Below, one piece after another: positions 33,535 to 42,939 of a stretch of 62,668 nt of DNA. This DNA comes from Pseudogulbenkiania subflava DSM 22618 (GTDB lineage Bacteria; Pseudomonadota; Gammaproteobacteria; Burkholderiales; Chromobacteriaceae). The DNA lies in NCBI RefSeq assembly GCF_900177275.1, contig NZ_FXAG01000013.1, forward strand, positions 55,175 to 117,842. Direction: 5' to 3'. The translations under genes were made by a program, and so were the position numbers. The notes under the pieces are model-generated. The model ran no database searches. It worked only from the letters and a program-made list of their open reading frames with translations, and was not told the origin of the DNA. The stretch's first letter is position 1. Each line of letters begins with the position of its first letter.

Positions 33535-35505
33535 TCACCCTTCGATCAACAAAAATTCGCATGCCTTATCGAATCCAGTTCTGGCCGGCACAAGCAGCTC
33601 CAGTCGGCTTCTAAGCGTCTTTTCGATGATCGAACGGGCCTTTTGATCCTCGGGAGAGGTGCCAAACTGATAGTTCATAAAGCGGGCCAAGTTGTTCAAC
33701 TCATCCTCGTATGATTTCATCTTGGACTGATGTTCCTCTTCGAGCTTCTTGGTCATGTCCATGCTCGCAACGTCTTGCTGATGACTCTTGCGGATGGGCG
33801 CGAACATCACGTAGTTCATCTCCAGGTGCTGATCCAAGGCTTCGCGCATCTGGTCGAATTGGCCAAAGGCCTGCTCTGACAGCTGTTGGCGAGCGTGTTC
33901 GTAGTTGCGCTCGATCTCAGCAATGTGGTTGTCGAACTGCTTGAGCATTTCAGCCATCTGCAAGCGTTCTTGCTCGTCGAGTGCGTCCATGCGGGAGTAC
34001 ATCTCGGAGCGAACCGACTGGAGCTGTCGCTTGCGAGAGCCATACTCCGAGAAAACTGAAATCGCGCCAGCGAACGGCAAGATGTCTGTCCAGCGGAACG
34101 AAAACTCGGTCATGGTGCCCACCACCCCGGTGTACTCCGTGAGCGTAATGTTTCCGCATCCAAGCTGATCGGCTGCGTACTTGATGTCCGCGATAGCTAT
34201 TTCCTGTCCAATGGACGAAAAGTGGTTCGTGTACGCGCCCACTGCCACCGAGAAGCCAATGGCGAACACTGCGCCGACTGCGATGGGGCCAAGTGCACCA
34301 AGCGTGGTGCCAAGCACAGCGGTTTGCCCAATGCCCGCGGCCACGTACTGGCCCATGAATGCAGCGGTCGCGGTCCCGGCGCTGTACGCAAGCGTTCCAC
34401 CTACTGCCTGCACGGAGCTGCCAATCGTTGCCGCTGCAAACTCCACGCTATCGATCTCGCCGTTGGCGAAGGCATAGATGTTATTGCCCAGATCAATTGC
34501 AATCGTTGCGGCGACTGCGGCGACGTTGCCCTTGACCAAGTGCTTACCAACGGTTGATGTCGCAGCGCTAGCGGCGGCGCCTGTGGCCGACTTCGCAGCG
34601 GCCTGCCTTGCTGCTTGACTGGCTGAATCGACCATCGCCTGACCAACGTGCTGAATGCCGGTGACCAGCGCAGCCTTGCCCGCACTTTCGACTGCGTTCG
34701 TAGCAATACGCTTGCCAATAGCCATGCACTCTTCCTGGGTAAGCTTCTTGTCTGAGTTGAGTACGTCATAAAGCTCAGTTGCAGCCTGCATGCAGGCGCC
34801 AGAAATTAGCCCACTTTTGATGGCATTACGGTACTGCATGGCGTTGAAGTCCATGCGGACTTCGCCTTCATGCGCGTATTCGGGACCATCAGGGTTGGAC
34901 TCGGCCTGTTTGGTCAGGTCCTCAGAGCCGCCTTTGCCCTTTCGGTTCAATGGATCGCTTGAAACTCCGCCCGCTGAGATATTGTCATCGACATTGTCTG
35001 CAGTGTGCTGGTTGCTCTTGGAGACTTCAGGACGAGTCTCTTGGTTGCGCTGAGCGCGGCGCTTGGCAGATTCTTTGATGCCACCGATTTGCTCTGCGGG
35101 GCCGACTTTGCCTACATCGTCATAGTCAGGGTGGGACATCTGAGCAGCCGTTTGGTCCGCATCCCCATTGTATTTGAGCTGAAAGTCAACGGTCTCATCA
35201 GGCGTTTTGACACGAATGTCTGTCTTCGGATCGTTGTGAACGCCGGTGTCACGCGATGCCCGGTGGTTGTTTTTACCCTGCGATGCGGCACGAATGTTGT
35301 ATGACTCGGCATGATGGGCCTCCGCCACCAGCCCCTGCTTCACACTCAGCGACTGGTCAGAGATCAATCCATCCTTGCGACGGATGGCATCTCTGACGTT
35401 GTTGCGGTAGTTTTCAAGTGCTTCGTTTAGAAATTTGTTTTGAAGCTCGTTAAATCCAGCATGGGCAAAGGTAAAACCAGCGTCGAGGCTTTCTTTTTTT
35501 TTCAT
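33535..35505 (-). CDS. predicted PD-(D/E)xK-like and glycine-rich membrane protein of the four-gene cassette
   Basis: 656-residue three-part protein. Residues 55-115 carry GLVAEAHHAESYN (E62), DPKTDIRV (D96) and DFQLKY (Q109-x-K111), spaced like the E...D...QxK active site of restriction-endonuclease-fold nucleases. A low-complexity polar linker follows. Residues about 240-450 are Ala/Gly/Val-rich with several segments able to enter a membrane (AAVAATIAIDLG; YVAAGIGQTAVLGTTLGALGPIAVGAVFAIGFSVAVGAY), resembling pore-forming or glycine-zipper domains. Residues 490-640 form a long helical tail (RSEMYSRMDALDEQERLQMAEMLKQFDNHIAEIERNYEHARQQL). It is the first gene of the operon. The nuclease call is inference; the fold could be only vestigial. 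Confidence 0.8.
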   Translation of the reverse strand: MKKKESLDAGFTFAHAGFNELQNKFLNEALENYRNNVRDAIRRKDGLISDQSLSVKQGLVAEAHHAESYNIRAASQGKNNHRASRDTGVHNDPKTDIRVKTPDETVDFQLKYNGDADQTAAQMSHPDYDDVGKVGPAEQIGGIKESAKRRAQRNQETRPEVSKSNQHTADNVDDNISAGGVSSDPLNRKGKGGSEDLTKQAESNPDGPEYAHEGEVRMDFNAMQYRNAIKSGLISGACMQAATELYDVLNSDKKLTQEECMAIGKRIATNAVESAGKAALVTGIQHVGQAMVDSASQAARQAAAKSATGAAASAATSTVGKHLVKGNVAAVAATIAIDLGNNIYAFANGEIDSVEFAAATIGSSVQAVGGTLAYSAGTATAAFMGQYVAAGIGQTAVLGTTLGALGPIAVGAVFAIGFSVAVGAYTNHFSSIGQEIAIADIKYAADQLGCGNITLTEYTGVVGTMTEFSFRWTDILPFAGAISVFSEYGSRKRQLQSVRSEMYSRMDALDEQERLQMAEMLKQFDNHIAEIERNYEHARQQLSEQAFGQFDQMREALDQHLEMNYVMFAPIRKSHQQDVASMDMTKKLEEEHQSKMKSYEDELNNLARFMNYQFGTSPEDQKARSIIEKTLRSRLELLVPARTGFDKACEFLLIEG

Positions 35506-35659
35506 GCGTATAAATTTGTGCAGCTTAATTGGAGTGGCTCAATTGGTTCAAACATTCCTACGCCTCTTATTTAGCTTCGTAGAAGATTGCATCCAGCATA
35601 GCAGCACGGGCATGCCAAACCTTGGCTTCGCTCTGTTGCTTGGGCTCTGGTGACTGCCA

Positions 35660-35884
35660 TCATGGTGCCTGTTGAAGACGCTCCACAACTTCTGCCCAGT
35701 AGCGTCCGTAATCCAGCTTGTCAGGCCGCTTCATGCCGACATCTTGAGCCAACTTTTTGAGGTTGGCGCCGTCATCCCATAGATCTGAGGATGCCCATGC
35801 CGCGCCAAAAATGGTAATGTCATATTTCTTAATGAGTCGCAGTAAGTTTGAGTTAAGGACTGTGTTGGTAGAGATGAGCTTCAT
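35660..35884 (-). pseudogene. possible remnant of a phospholipase D-like protein gene
   Basis: A 74-codon frame whose start, MKLISTNTVLNSNLLRLIKKYDITIFGAAWASS, reads like the first strand-helix-strand of PLD-like nucleases (K-Y-D-x-x-x-F-x-x-A-W-A-S). The second half (LWDDGANLKKLAQDVGMKRPDKLDYGRYWAEVVERL) does not continue that family and no HxK motif follows. It could be a decayed gene, or a short intact protein of unknown type. No clear ribosome site. Confidence 0.35.
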
Positions 35885-36346
35885 AGCATGGCACTACCAG
35901 ATGACAATGGCCTATCGTATCGGCTTGTAACTGGGTTCGTCCATGAAATCTTCATCAAGGTACTGCTTCCGGTCGCAACGGTCTTTCAGTGGTAGGACGT
36001 GAAAGGCTGCTCGCAGCCTTAAGCGGCCTTCCTCAGTTGCTGCAGTGAATGACTGCTGTGGCCGACCACCTGCCCTTTCGAACCTTACCCTTGCGACTCA
36101 TCAAACCAAGCAATCGCAAATGAAAAGATACCCTTCCGGGCCTCTTTGTTTAGCGCTACAAGCAACAAGCTGATCATGTCATCGTCGTGACAGACTTTAT
36201 TCTTTCCGATCAAGTCGCAGTTTATACGGTCACTTACATCTGAGTTACGAGCTTGATCAGATTCCACAAGTTTGCCAGGCTGTATCGATTACACTCTTTG
36301 GATTACCTAGCTTTTTCACGTGGAAAATCCATCGCCAACAAGAGAA

Positions 36347-36374
36347 TGCCCCACGATCAATAGATCGTAGGGCA
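36347..36374. other. 12-bp hairpin at island edge
   Basis: TGCCCCACGATC pairs with GATCGTAGGGCA (one mismatch) around AATA. No long T-run on either side, so not a classic terminator. It lies about 90 bases from the nrdJ stop codon. Confidence 0.45.
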
Positions 36375-36464
36375 CTGTTATAAAACCACATCGCAAGCAA
36401 AGAGACATTTAGTCGCAGCTTATGCTGTCACTCACAGGTCCAACACCTCAAGCGAGCCCAAACC

Positions 36465-39314
36465 TCAGCCGCACGCCCCTATATGGCCGCAGGCGGTGCA
36501 GAATTCGCAGCCGTCCTTCTTGATCAGCGCGTGGTGGCCGCATTCCGGGCAGGGTTTGCCGGCGACGGGAGCGACGGTTTCCATTTGCACGCTGTCGAAC
36601 AGGTCGCCCTGCTCCGGCACCATCACGCCCATGTTCTCGACCGGCACGCCGTCTTCGGTGAGGAGGCCCAGCATGGCGAAGCGGTGGATCAAGAGGCGCG
36701 CGACGTAGGCGACGGTGGAGGGCCAGCTTTGCGATTTGTCGCTGCCGGGCACGCGGGCGAAGAAGTCGCCTTGCGGTTCGGCGTAGTTGAGCAGCTTGCG
36801 CAGTTTCATGCCGATCCAGGCCGGGTCGATGACGCGCATGTCGAGGCTCAGCATCTTGCACAGGCCGTCCAGCTCGCGCGGGTAGCTGCCGGCGAGCCAC
36901 ATCGAGAACGGGCGGCGCTGGCCGTCGGGCAGCACCAGTTCTTTCAGGAACAAGACGAAGTCGTCGCCGGTTTGCGGGTTGCTGACGTCCACCGACCAGC
37001 TCATGGTGCCGTCGGTGCCGGTCTTGGGTTCTTTCTTGGCGAACAGCGCGTCCATCACCGGGGAGGTGTCGTCGGCGTGCAGGTCGAGCGCGCCGAGTTG
37101 CTCGACACGGTGGCGCACCACCTGGCCCAGCACGGCGGCGGCGGAACTCGCATGCAGCGTGCGCTCGCCCAGTTCCAGGGTGTAGCGCCGATCGCCCATG
37201 GTGTGCGCCAGGGCGTCGAGCTTGAGCGCGAGCCAGGCCTTGTCGCGGCAGCGCATGTCCATCGACAGGGTCTTGGCCAGGGCGCCGAGACCTCGTGGCT
37301 GTTCGTTGCCGTTGACCCAGCATTCGAAGGGCTGGGTGTGGCCGTTTTCGACGTGGCCGACGAACACGGCGAAGGCGCCGTCGTCGTGCTCGATCATGTA
37401 GGTCCACGACGGGTTGCCGCCCTTGAGGCGCGGGCGGTGCGGCCACTTCAGGCTGGCGAGCGCCGGGCTCGGGGTGCTGACCAGCGCGATGCGGCGGTCC
37501 GGGTCACCTTCCTGGCTCGCCAGGAGGTCCTGCGGCGCGGCCTGGGCCGGCTCGACCGACAGTACCGAGCCCAGCACACTGTTGGGGCGGTAGGTAGTGA
37601 TGCCTTTGAGGCCGGCCTTCCAGGCTTCGAGGTAGAGGTGCTCGAAGTCGTCGAAGGGATAGTCGGCCGGCACGTTGACGGTCTTGGAGATGGCGGTGTC
37701 GATGAACGGCGCCACCGCGGCCACCATCTGCATGTGGTCGAGCGCGCTCATTTCCAGCGCCGAGACGAAATACGGCGGCAGTTTCTCGACGTCGCCGCCG
37801 TTCAGGCGATAGAGGCGGTAGGCGTGGTCTTCGACGCGGTATTCCTGCTGCGAGCCGTCGGCCATGCGCTTCTTGCGGGTGTAATACCACGAGAACGGCG
37901 GCTCGATGCCGTTGGAGGCGTTGTCGGCAAAGGCCAGCGAGATGGTGCCGGTGGGGGCGATGGACAGCAGGTGCGAGTTGCGGATGCCGTGCTGGCGGAT
38001 GCGCGCCTTGATGGCCTCGGGCAGGCGGCTGGCGCAGTGCGGTTCGGCGAGGTATTTGTCGGCATCGAACAGCGGGAACGCGCCCTTCTCGATGGCGAGG
38101 TCGACCGAGGCGTCGTAGGCGGCGTCGCGCATGGCTTCGGCGAACTTGGCCGCCATCTGCCGCCCCTGCGGGCTGTTGTAGGCGATCTGCAGCAGGATCA
38201 GCGCGTCGCCCAGCCCGGTGAAGCCGAGACCGACGCGGCGCTTGGCCTGCGCCTCGCGCAGTTGCTCGGGCAGCGGCCAGACGGTGAGGTCGAGCACGTT
38301 GTCGAGCATGCGGATGGCGTTGCGCACCACGGTCTCGAAGGCCTTGAAGTCGAAGCGGGCGCGGCGCGTGAAGGGGTGCTCGACGAAGGCGGCGAGGTTG
38401 ATCGAGCCCAGGTCGCAGCAGCCGTAGTCGGGCAGCGGCTGTTCGCCGCAGGGGTTGGTCGACTCGATGACCTCGCAGTAGCTGAGGTTGTTGTCGCGGT
38501 TGATCTGGCTGAGGAACAGCACCCCCGGCTCGGCGTGGTCGTAGGTGGATTCCATGATCTGGCGCCACAGCTCGCGGGCGCGCACGGTGCGGTACACCCA
38601 CAGGCCGTCGTCACGGCGGAAGGCCTCGGGGAAGGCGTCGCTGGCCGGCTCAACGGCGTGCACCAGCTGCCAGGGACCGTCGGCATCGACCGCCTGCATG
38701 AAGGCGTCGGAGACGCCGACCGAGATGTTGAAGTTCTTCAGGTCGCCCTGGTCCTTGGCATGGATGAAGTCTTCGACATCAGGGTGTTCGATATTGAGCA
38801 CGCCCATCTGCGCGCCGCGCCGCGAGCCGGCCGATTCCACCGTTTCGCAGCTGCGGTCGAACACGCGCATGTACGATACCGGGCCGGAGGCGCGGCTGTG
38901 GGTGCCCTTGACGCGCGCGCCCTTGGGACGGATGCGGCTGAAGTTGTAGCCGACGCCGCCGCCGCGGCGCATGGTTTCCGCCGCCTGCAGCAATGCCTCG
39001 TAGATGCCGACCTTGCCGCCCTCGCTCTCGCTGACGGCGTCGCCCACCGGCTGCACGAAGCAGTTGATCAGCGTCGCCTTGAGTTCGGTGCCGGCGGCGG
39101 AGTTGATGCGGCCGCCGGGGATGAAGCCGCGCTGCAGCGCGTCGAAGAACGCCGCCTCGTAACGCGCGGGTTCGGCCTCGATGCCGGCCAGGGCGCGCGC
39201 CACGCGGCGGCGCACGTCGGCGACGCTCTGTTCGTCGCCCTTGGCGTATTTCTCCAGCAGCACTTCACGCGAGATGGCCTGTTCGCTCATGGCGGCCACG
39301 TTTTCCTGTTTCAC
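36465..39314 (-). CDS. nrdJ: adenosylcobalamin-dependent (class II) ribonucleoside-diphosphate reductase
   Basis: 949-residue reductase making deoxyribonucleotides with a coenzyme B12 radical, independent of oxygen. It shows [37 protein letters not shown], the active-site loop [24 protein letters not shown] and [21 protein letters not shown]. After the barrel come two related TSCPD-like repeats ([28 protein letters not shown] and [28 protein letters not shown]), then a C-terminal Zn-ribbon-like CPEC and CTAC. No ATP-cone is visible at the start. I favour the GTG at 39314 because a strong GGAGGGGGAG precedes it; an ATG at 39290 is the alternative. No class I nrdAB is present in the window. Confidence 0.95.
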   Translation of the reverse strand: MKQENVAAMSEQAISREVLLEKYAKGDEQSVADVRRRVARALAGIEAEPARYEAAFFDALQRGFIPGGRINSAAGTELKATLINCFVQPVGDAVSESEGGKVGIYEALLQAAETMRRGGGVGYNFSRIRPKGARVKGTHSRASGPVSYMRVFDRSCETVESAGSRRGAQMGVLNIEHPDVEDFIHAKDQGDLKNFNISVGVSDAFMQAVDADGPWQLVHAVEPASDAFPEAFRRDDGLWVYRTVRARELWRQIMESTYDHAEPGVLFLSQINRDNNLSYCEVIESTNPCGEQPLPDYGCCDLGSINLAAFVEHPFTRRARFDFKAFETVVRNAIRMLDNVLDLTVWPLPEQLREAQAKRRVGLGFTGLGDALILLQIAYNSPQGRQMAAKFAEAMRDAAYDASVDLAIEKGAFPLFDADKYLAEPHCASRLPEAIKARIRQHGIRNSHLLSIAPTGTISLAFADNASNGIEPPFSWYYTRKKRMADGSQQEYRVEDHAYRLYRLNGGDVEKLPPYFVSALEMSALDHMQMVAAVAPFIDTAISKTVNVPADYPFDDFEHLYLEAWKAGLKGITTYRPNSVLGSVLSVEPAQAAPQDLLASQEGDPDRRIALVSTPSPALASLKWPHRPRLKGGNPSWTYMIEHDDGAFAVFVGHVENGHTQPFECWVNGNEQPRGLGALAKTLSMDMRCRDKAWLALKLDALAHTMGDRRYTLELGERTLHASSAAAVLGQVVRHRVEQLGALDLHADDTSPVMDALFAKKEPKTGTDGTMSWSVDVSNPQTGDDFVLFLKELVLPDGQRRPFSMWLAGSYPRELDGLCKMLSLDMRVIDPAWIGMKLRKLLNYAEPQGDFFARVPGSDKSQSWPSTVAYVARLLIHRFAMLGLLTEDGVPVENMGVMVPEQGDLFDSVQMETVAPVAGKPCPECGHHALIKKDGCEFCTACGHIGACG

Positions 39315-39423
39315 TACTCCCCCTCCCTAACTGGCATTCGGTGCGGCAAAACCGGCATTTCACGCTATCCAGCGCGGCCGGGCGTTGATGTTGGTCAAGC
39401 TCCCTCGGTGGCTGGAGCGAGGG

Positions 39424-39546
39424 CAAGAAATCGTTGTGAGCGCGCCATCCCGCCGGACGCGGGAACGGCGTTTCGCAGGATGGGTGGAGAACAGCTCCCC
39501 CATCCTGCGCCAACGGCGCGGCGTACCGCCGATCGTTCTCCGGCGC
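39424..39546. repeat. hairpin-rich repeat between DUF748 gene and nrdJ (family B-like left part)
   Basis: Begins with CAAGAAATCGTTGTGAGCGCGCC, like the left end of family B, then has its own strong hairpin: CGCAGGATGGGTGGAG pairs with GCTCCCCCATCCTGCG (39474-39509, one bulge) around AACA. There is no T-run after the stem on the minus strand. It lies between two same-strand genes. Confidence 0.5.
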
Positions 39547-42500
39547 TCAGCGGCTGCCGAGCGCGATGGCCAGGGCCACCCCGTCACCGTCGGCCTTGAC
39601 CCGCTTCACCTCGCCCAGCGTCAGCCGTTCGGCCAACGTCGGGTCGGTCTTGAGCATGGCTTGGCGCGCCGCCGTGACGCGGGCCTGGGCCAGCGCCTTG
39701 AGCTCGGTTTCGGAGACCGGCTCGGCGGCGATCAGCTGCTCGCGCAGCGTCTTGTAGCGCGCCACGTTGTCCGGCAGCGAAAGCAGCCGCTGCACCAGTT
39801 TAAGCCGGCCGATGCGCTGTGCGAAGACCGATTTCACCGCCGATTGCACCGCGGGGTCGTCGAGGTCGGGCAGCGGCAGCGGCTCGCCCGCTTCCAGCTT
39901 GTGGCCGGCTGCCTGCAGGATGGCGCGGTCGATGCGAGCACGCGCCAGCTCGCGCGTTTCCACCGCCGGGTCGTAGGTGCCCGCCAGCACCAGCGTCATG
40001 CGCGGGCGCTTCACCAGCACGGCGGCGAGCTTGTCGAGTTTTTCGCGCTCGGGCGGCGCCACGTTGGCCTCGCCGGCGACGAAGCGCACTTCGTCAAAGC
40101 CCTCGTTGCCCATCAGCGCGCCCAGCGCCCGGAACGGCGCGGTGACGATCTTGGTGATGACGTTGACGAAGGCCTTCCACACCACGCGGCCGTAGCTGAA
40201 CTGCGGGTCGTCGAGGCTGCCGCTGATCGGCAGGTCGAGGTCGATGCGGCCGTCGCTGTCTTCCAGTAGGGCGACGGCCAGGCGCAGCGGCAGGCGCGTC
40301 ACGCCGGGCTCCTGCACTTCTTCGCCGAGCTGGATCGAGTCGATCACGACGCGGTTCTCGGCCTTGAGCTGGCGCTTGTCGAGCAGGTAGCGCAGGTCGA
40401 CCGACAGCCGGCCGTCGTTGACCTTCCAGCCGGCGAAGTTCATCGAGTACGGGTTGAGGCTGGTGAGCGGGATGTTGCGGAACGCCAGGGTGATGTCGGC
40501 GTCGTCGGTCACCGCTTGCGGCGCCAGCGCGCCGCGCACGCGCACGTCGCCGTACTGGTCGACGTCGCCGTCCAGCGTCACCGTGCCGCGCCGCCCCGGC
40601 TGGCTCGACAAACCCTGGATCGAGCCGCGCAGGTTGTGGATGCGCGTGGCGAAGCTGGGCTTCATGCCGAGGTCGGCGAACTCGATGTCGCCGCCCTGCA
40701 CGTGCACCGTGCGCACCTCGACCTGCGGTGCGTTACCGGCGGCCGGCGTAGCCTTCTTCTCGACCTTGACAGGAAGGTTGGCCGGGGCCGGGGCCGGGGC
40801 CGGGGCCGGGGCAGAGACTGGAGCCGAAGCTGCGGCGGCAGCAGGGGCGGCCGCGGGCTTGCCGGCCAGCAGGTTGCTGACGTTGAGCTGGCGCTGCTGG
40901 TTGAGGATCAGCCGCGCCACCGGGTCGCTCAGGCGCACCTCGCGCAGCTGCACCTTGAGCGGCGTGCCGCTGCTGGCGCTGAGGCCGTTGAGCGCCAGCT
41001 GGCGCCAGGCCAGCAGTGGCTGGCGGTTGTTGGGCTCGAGCAGCGAGAAGCGGTTCAGCGCCCCCTGCCCGCCCACCTTCCAGCCCTTGCTGCCGGCGTC
41101 GACGTCGAGGTTGGCCGAAAGGGTACCGCCGGCCAGTTTCAGCACGGTGCCGCTCAGCGCGTACGGGGCGAACGGCGCCAGCGGTACGGCGCTGGCTGTG
41201 ATCTTGCCGCCCAGCGCCGCGCCATCCGGCGCGAGCGTCAGCTTGGCCGCCAGCCGTCCCGACTCCAGCCGGCTGCTCACGTCCAGCGCCAGCGCGCCCG
41301 AGTCTTGCGGCGCGGCGCTGACGGCGAGCTCGCTCAGGGTGGCGCGCAGCGGGCGCGGCAGGGTCTGGTCGAGCCAGTTGAGGCGGCCGTTTTCCAGCGT
41401 CACAGTGGGGTAGTGCAGCTTCCAGCCGGGAGCGTCGCCCGCGGCGGCGGCCGGTTTGACCGCAGGGTTGGCCGAAGACTTGGCGAACACCTGCTGCAGG
41501 TTGATCGTGCCCTGGCGATTGCGCTCGACGTCGGCCTCCAGGCCGCCCAGCGTCAGCGCCCCGAGCCGCACCTCGTGCCGGGCCAGCCGCAGCTCGCTGT
41601 CGGCCAGCGCCGCCGTGGCGAGCCGGATGACGGGCGCACTGCCGGCGGCGCCGACACCGATGTCCGCCAGCTGCGTACCAAGCTTGCTCAGCACCACGCC
41701 GTCCTTGGGGCCGACGTCCAGTTGGGCGCTGAACAGCGGCATGGCGGCCTGCACCTCGAGCGGCTGGACGAAGCCGGCGTCGCCGAAACGGTAGCGCCAG
41801 TTCTCGGCGCGGATTTCGCCGACCTTGACCTGCCATGGCGACGGCGTGGCCGGGGCCGTCTCGGCCTTGGCGGGCGGCAGCGCGGCGAGCCAGTCGAGCT
41901 GGCCGGCACCGTTGCGCCGGGCGGAGAGTTCGCCGTCGGCCAGGCGCAGCCGGGCGATATCCACGCTGGAGCCGGCCAGATCGAAGCGACCGCCTTCCAG
42001 CGCCAGCTGCTTCAGTGCCAACGTGCTGCCGCCGCCGGGGGCGGCGAGACGCAGCTGGCTGAGCGTGGCGTTGAACGGCGCCACCTTGAGCTGCGGCGTC
42101 TTGCCGCTCAGGTCGAACTGGTAGCGTGCGCTGGCGGCCAGCTCGCCCTGCGGCGCGGCGGTGCGGAAGAACGGCTGTACGTAGGGCCAGACGCTGGCCA
42201 GGGTCAGCTTGTCGAGCTTGGCCTCGCCGGACGACTGCAAGGGCTGCAACCGCACGTTGCCTTTCCAGACCAGCTGCGCGCCGTCGCCGAGCGCGGCGGT
42301 CAGGGTGTAGCCACCGTCGACCGGCAACGTGCTCAGTTCCTTCAGCGTCAGGTTGACCGGCTTGAGCTCGAACGAGCGCGTTTCGCCGCCGAAGCGATCG
42401 ACCATGCGCACTTCGCCGCCGTCGAGCTGCAGCAGGTCCAGCACCAGCTTGGGCAGCTCGCCCTTGCTCTCGGCGGCGGGCTTGGCCGGACCGCTCACCG

Positions 42501-42939
42501 CCTTGATGAAGCGCGCCCAGTTCCATTCGCCCTGCGCGTTGCGCTCGACGAACCACTGCGGTTTGTCGAGCTGGAACAGCGCGGCGCGCCAGCGGCCGAT
42601 GAACAGCGCGGTCGGCTCGGCATCGAGCACCAGGCGCCGGGCGGTGAACAGCGGCGCACCGTTGCCCTCGGCCAAGCGCACGTCGCCCAGCTCCACCTTC
42701 ATCGACCACGGTTCGATCTTCATCGCGCCGATGCTGAGCTTCTGGCCCTTGCCCTGCGCCCAGTCGGCGGCGGCGTTGCGCGCCACATCGGGCACCACCC
42801 AGGCCAGCGCCCCCCAGCTCGCCGCCACCAGTGCCAGCGCGCCGCCGCCGACCCAGTACGGCCAGCGGCGGCGCTTCGTCACGCCCTTGTCCTGCTCACG
42901 TTCGCTCACGGCATAACCCCTTGTTGTTTTCATTGTCAT
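39547..42939 (-). CDS. giant AsmA-like DUF748 family envelope protein
   Basis: 1130-residue protein with a short cytoplasmic start, one N-terminal membrane helix (WPYWVGGGALALVAASWGALAWVV) and a long beta-rich periplasmic body of AsmA/DUF748 type. Repeated units such as LDKPQWFVERNAQGEWNWA, IDLDLPISGSLDDPQFSYGRVVWKAFVNVITKIVTAPFRALG and VRFVAGEANVAPPEREKLDKLAAVLVKRPRMTLVLAG are typical of the family's C-terminal region. AsmA-like proteins are thought to bridge the membranes and move phospholipids. A Pro-Ala run near residues 700-716 is coded by a GGGGCC hexamer repeat. The gene contains one DUS-like site. Confidence 0.88.
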   Translation of the reverse strand: MTMKTTRGYAVSEREQDKGVTKRRRWPYWVGGGALALVAASWGALAWVVPDVARNAAADWAQGKGQKLSIGAMKIEPWSMKVELGDVRLAEGNGAPLFTARRLVLDAEPTALFIGRWRAALFQLDKPQWFVERNAQGEWNWARFIKAVSGPAKPAAESKGELPKLVLDLLQLDGGEVRMVDRFGGETRSFELKPVNLTLKELSTLPVDGGYTLTAALGDGAQLVWKGNVRLQPLQSSGEAKLDKLTLASVWPYVQPFFRTAAPQGELAASARYQFDLSGKTPQLKVAPFNATLSQLRLAAPGGGSTLALKQLALEGGRFDLAGSSVDIARLRLADGELSARRNGAGQLDWLAALPPAKAETAPATPSPWQVKVGEIRAENWRYRFGDAGFVQPLEVQAAMPLFSAQLDVGPKDGVVLSKLGTQLADIGVGAAGSAPVIRLATAALADSELRLARHEVRLGALTLGGLEADVERNRQGTINLQQVFAKSSANPAVKPAAAAGDAPGWKLHYPTVTLENGRLNWLDQTLPRPLRATLSELAVSAAPQDSGALALDVSSRLESGRLAAKLTLAPDGAALGGKITASAVPLAPFAPYALSGTVLKLAGGTLSANLDVDAGSKGWKVGGQGALNRFSLLEPNNRQPLLAWRQLALNGLSASSGTPLKVQLREVRLSDPVARLILNQQRQLNVSNLLAGKPAAAPAAAAASAPVSAPAPAPAPAPANLPVKVEKKATPAAGNAPQVEVRTVHVQGGDIEFADLGMKPSFATRIHNLRGSIQGLSSQPGRRGTVTLDGDVDQYGDVRVRGALAPQAVTDDADITLAFRNIPLTSLNPYSMNFAGWKVNDGRLSVDLRYLLDKRQLKAENRVVIDSIQLGEEVQEPGVTRLPLRLAVALLEDSDGRIDLDLPISGSLDDPQFSYGRVVWKAFVNVITKIVTAPFRALGALMGNEGFDEVRFVAGEANVAPPEREKLDKLAAVLVKRPRMTLVLAGTYDPAVETRELARARIDRAILQAAGHKLEAGEPLPLPDLDDPAVQSAVKSVFAQRIGRLKLVQRLLSLPDNVARYKTLREQLIAAEPVSETELKALAQARVTAARQAMLKTDPTLAERLTLGEVKRVKADGDGVALAIALGSR
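40781..40815 (+). repeat. GGGGCC hexanucleotide tandem repeat in the DUF748 gene
   Basis: About five and a half copies of CGGGGC/GGGGCC, coding Ala-Pro repeats on the minus strand. As the unit is six bases, slippage changes length without a frameshift. The G-runs on the plus strand can form a G-quadruplex. Confidence 0.85.
41464..41477 (+). repeat. DUS-like 14-mer, site 3
   Basis: AGGGTTGGCCGAAG inside the DUF748 gene, read there as Ser-Ser-Ala-Asn-Pro on the minus strand. Confidence 0.6.

Larger units (their letters stand above)
35506..36464. other. AT-rich intergenic tail of the island, gene remnants only
   Basis: 959 bases between the cassette and nrdJ. Two short minus-strand frames (35660-35884 and 36085-36267) are the only plausible coding traces. 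A 60-codon GTG frame at 36085-36267 lacks a ribosome site and I treat it as a remnant or chance. An imperfect palindrome around CACGTG lies near 36312-36328. The promoter of the four-gene operon should lie within 35506-35600. Confidence 0.5.

Noticed and set aside
30085-35505. Zorya, Lamassu or BREX system
   Set aside because: No MotA/MotB-type, SMC-type, PglZ or BrxC-like motifs are present; only the helicase-plus-coiled-coil outline is shared.
36085-36267. A 60-codon minus-strand GTG frame at the island edge
   Set aside because: No ribosome site and no recognisable fold; at most a gene fragment, so described within the intergenic entry only.
36483-39599. A 1038-codon open frame on the plus strand opposite nrdJ
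   Set aside because: It is the mirror of a GC-rich true gene: Val/Ala/Gly/Arg/His-rich, no domain, no ribosome site, and nrdJ on the other strand is certain.
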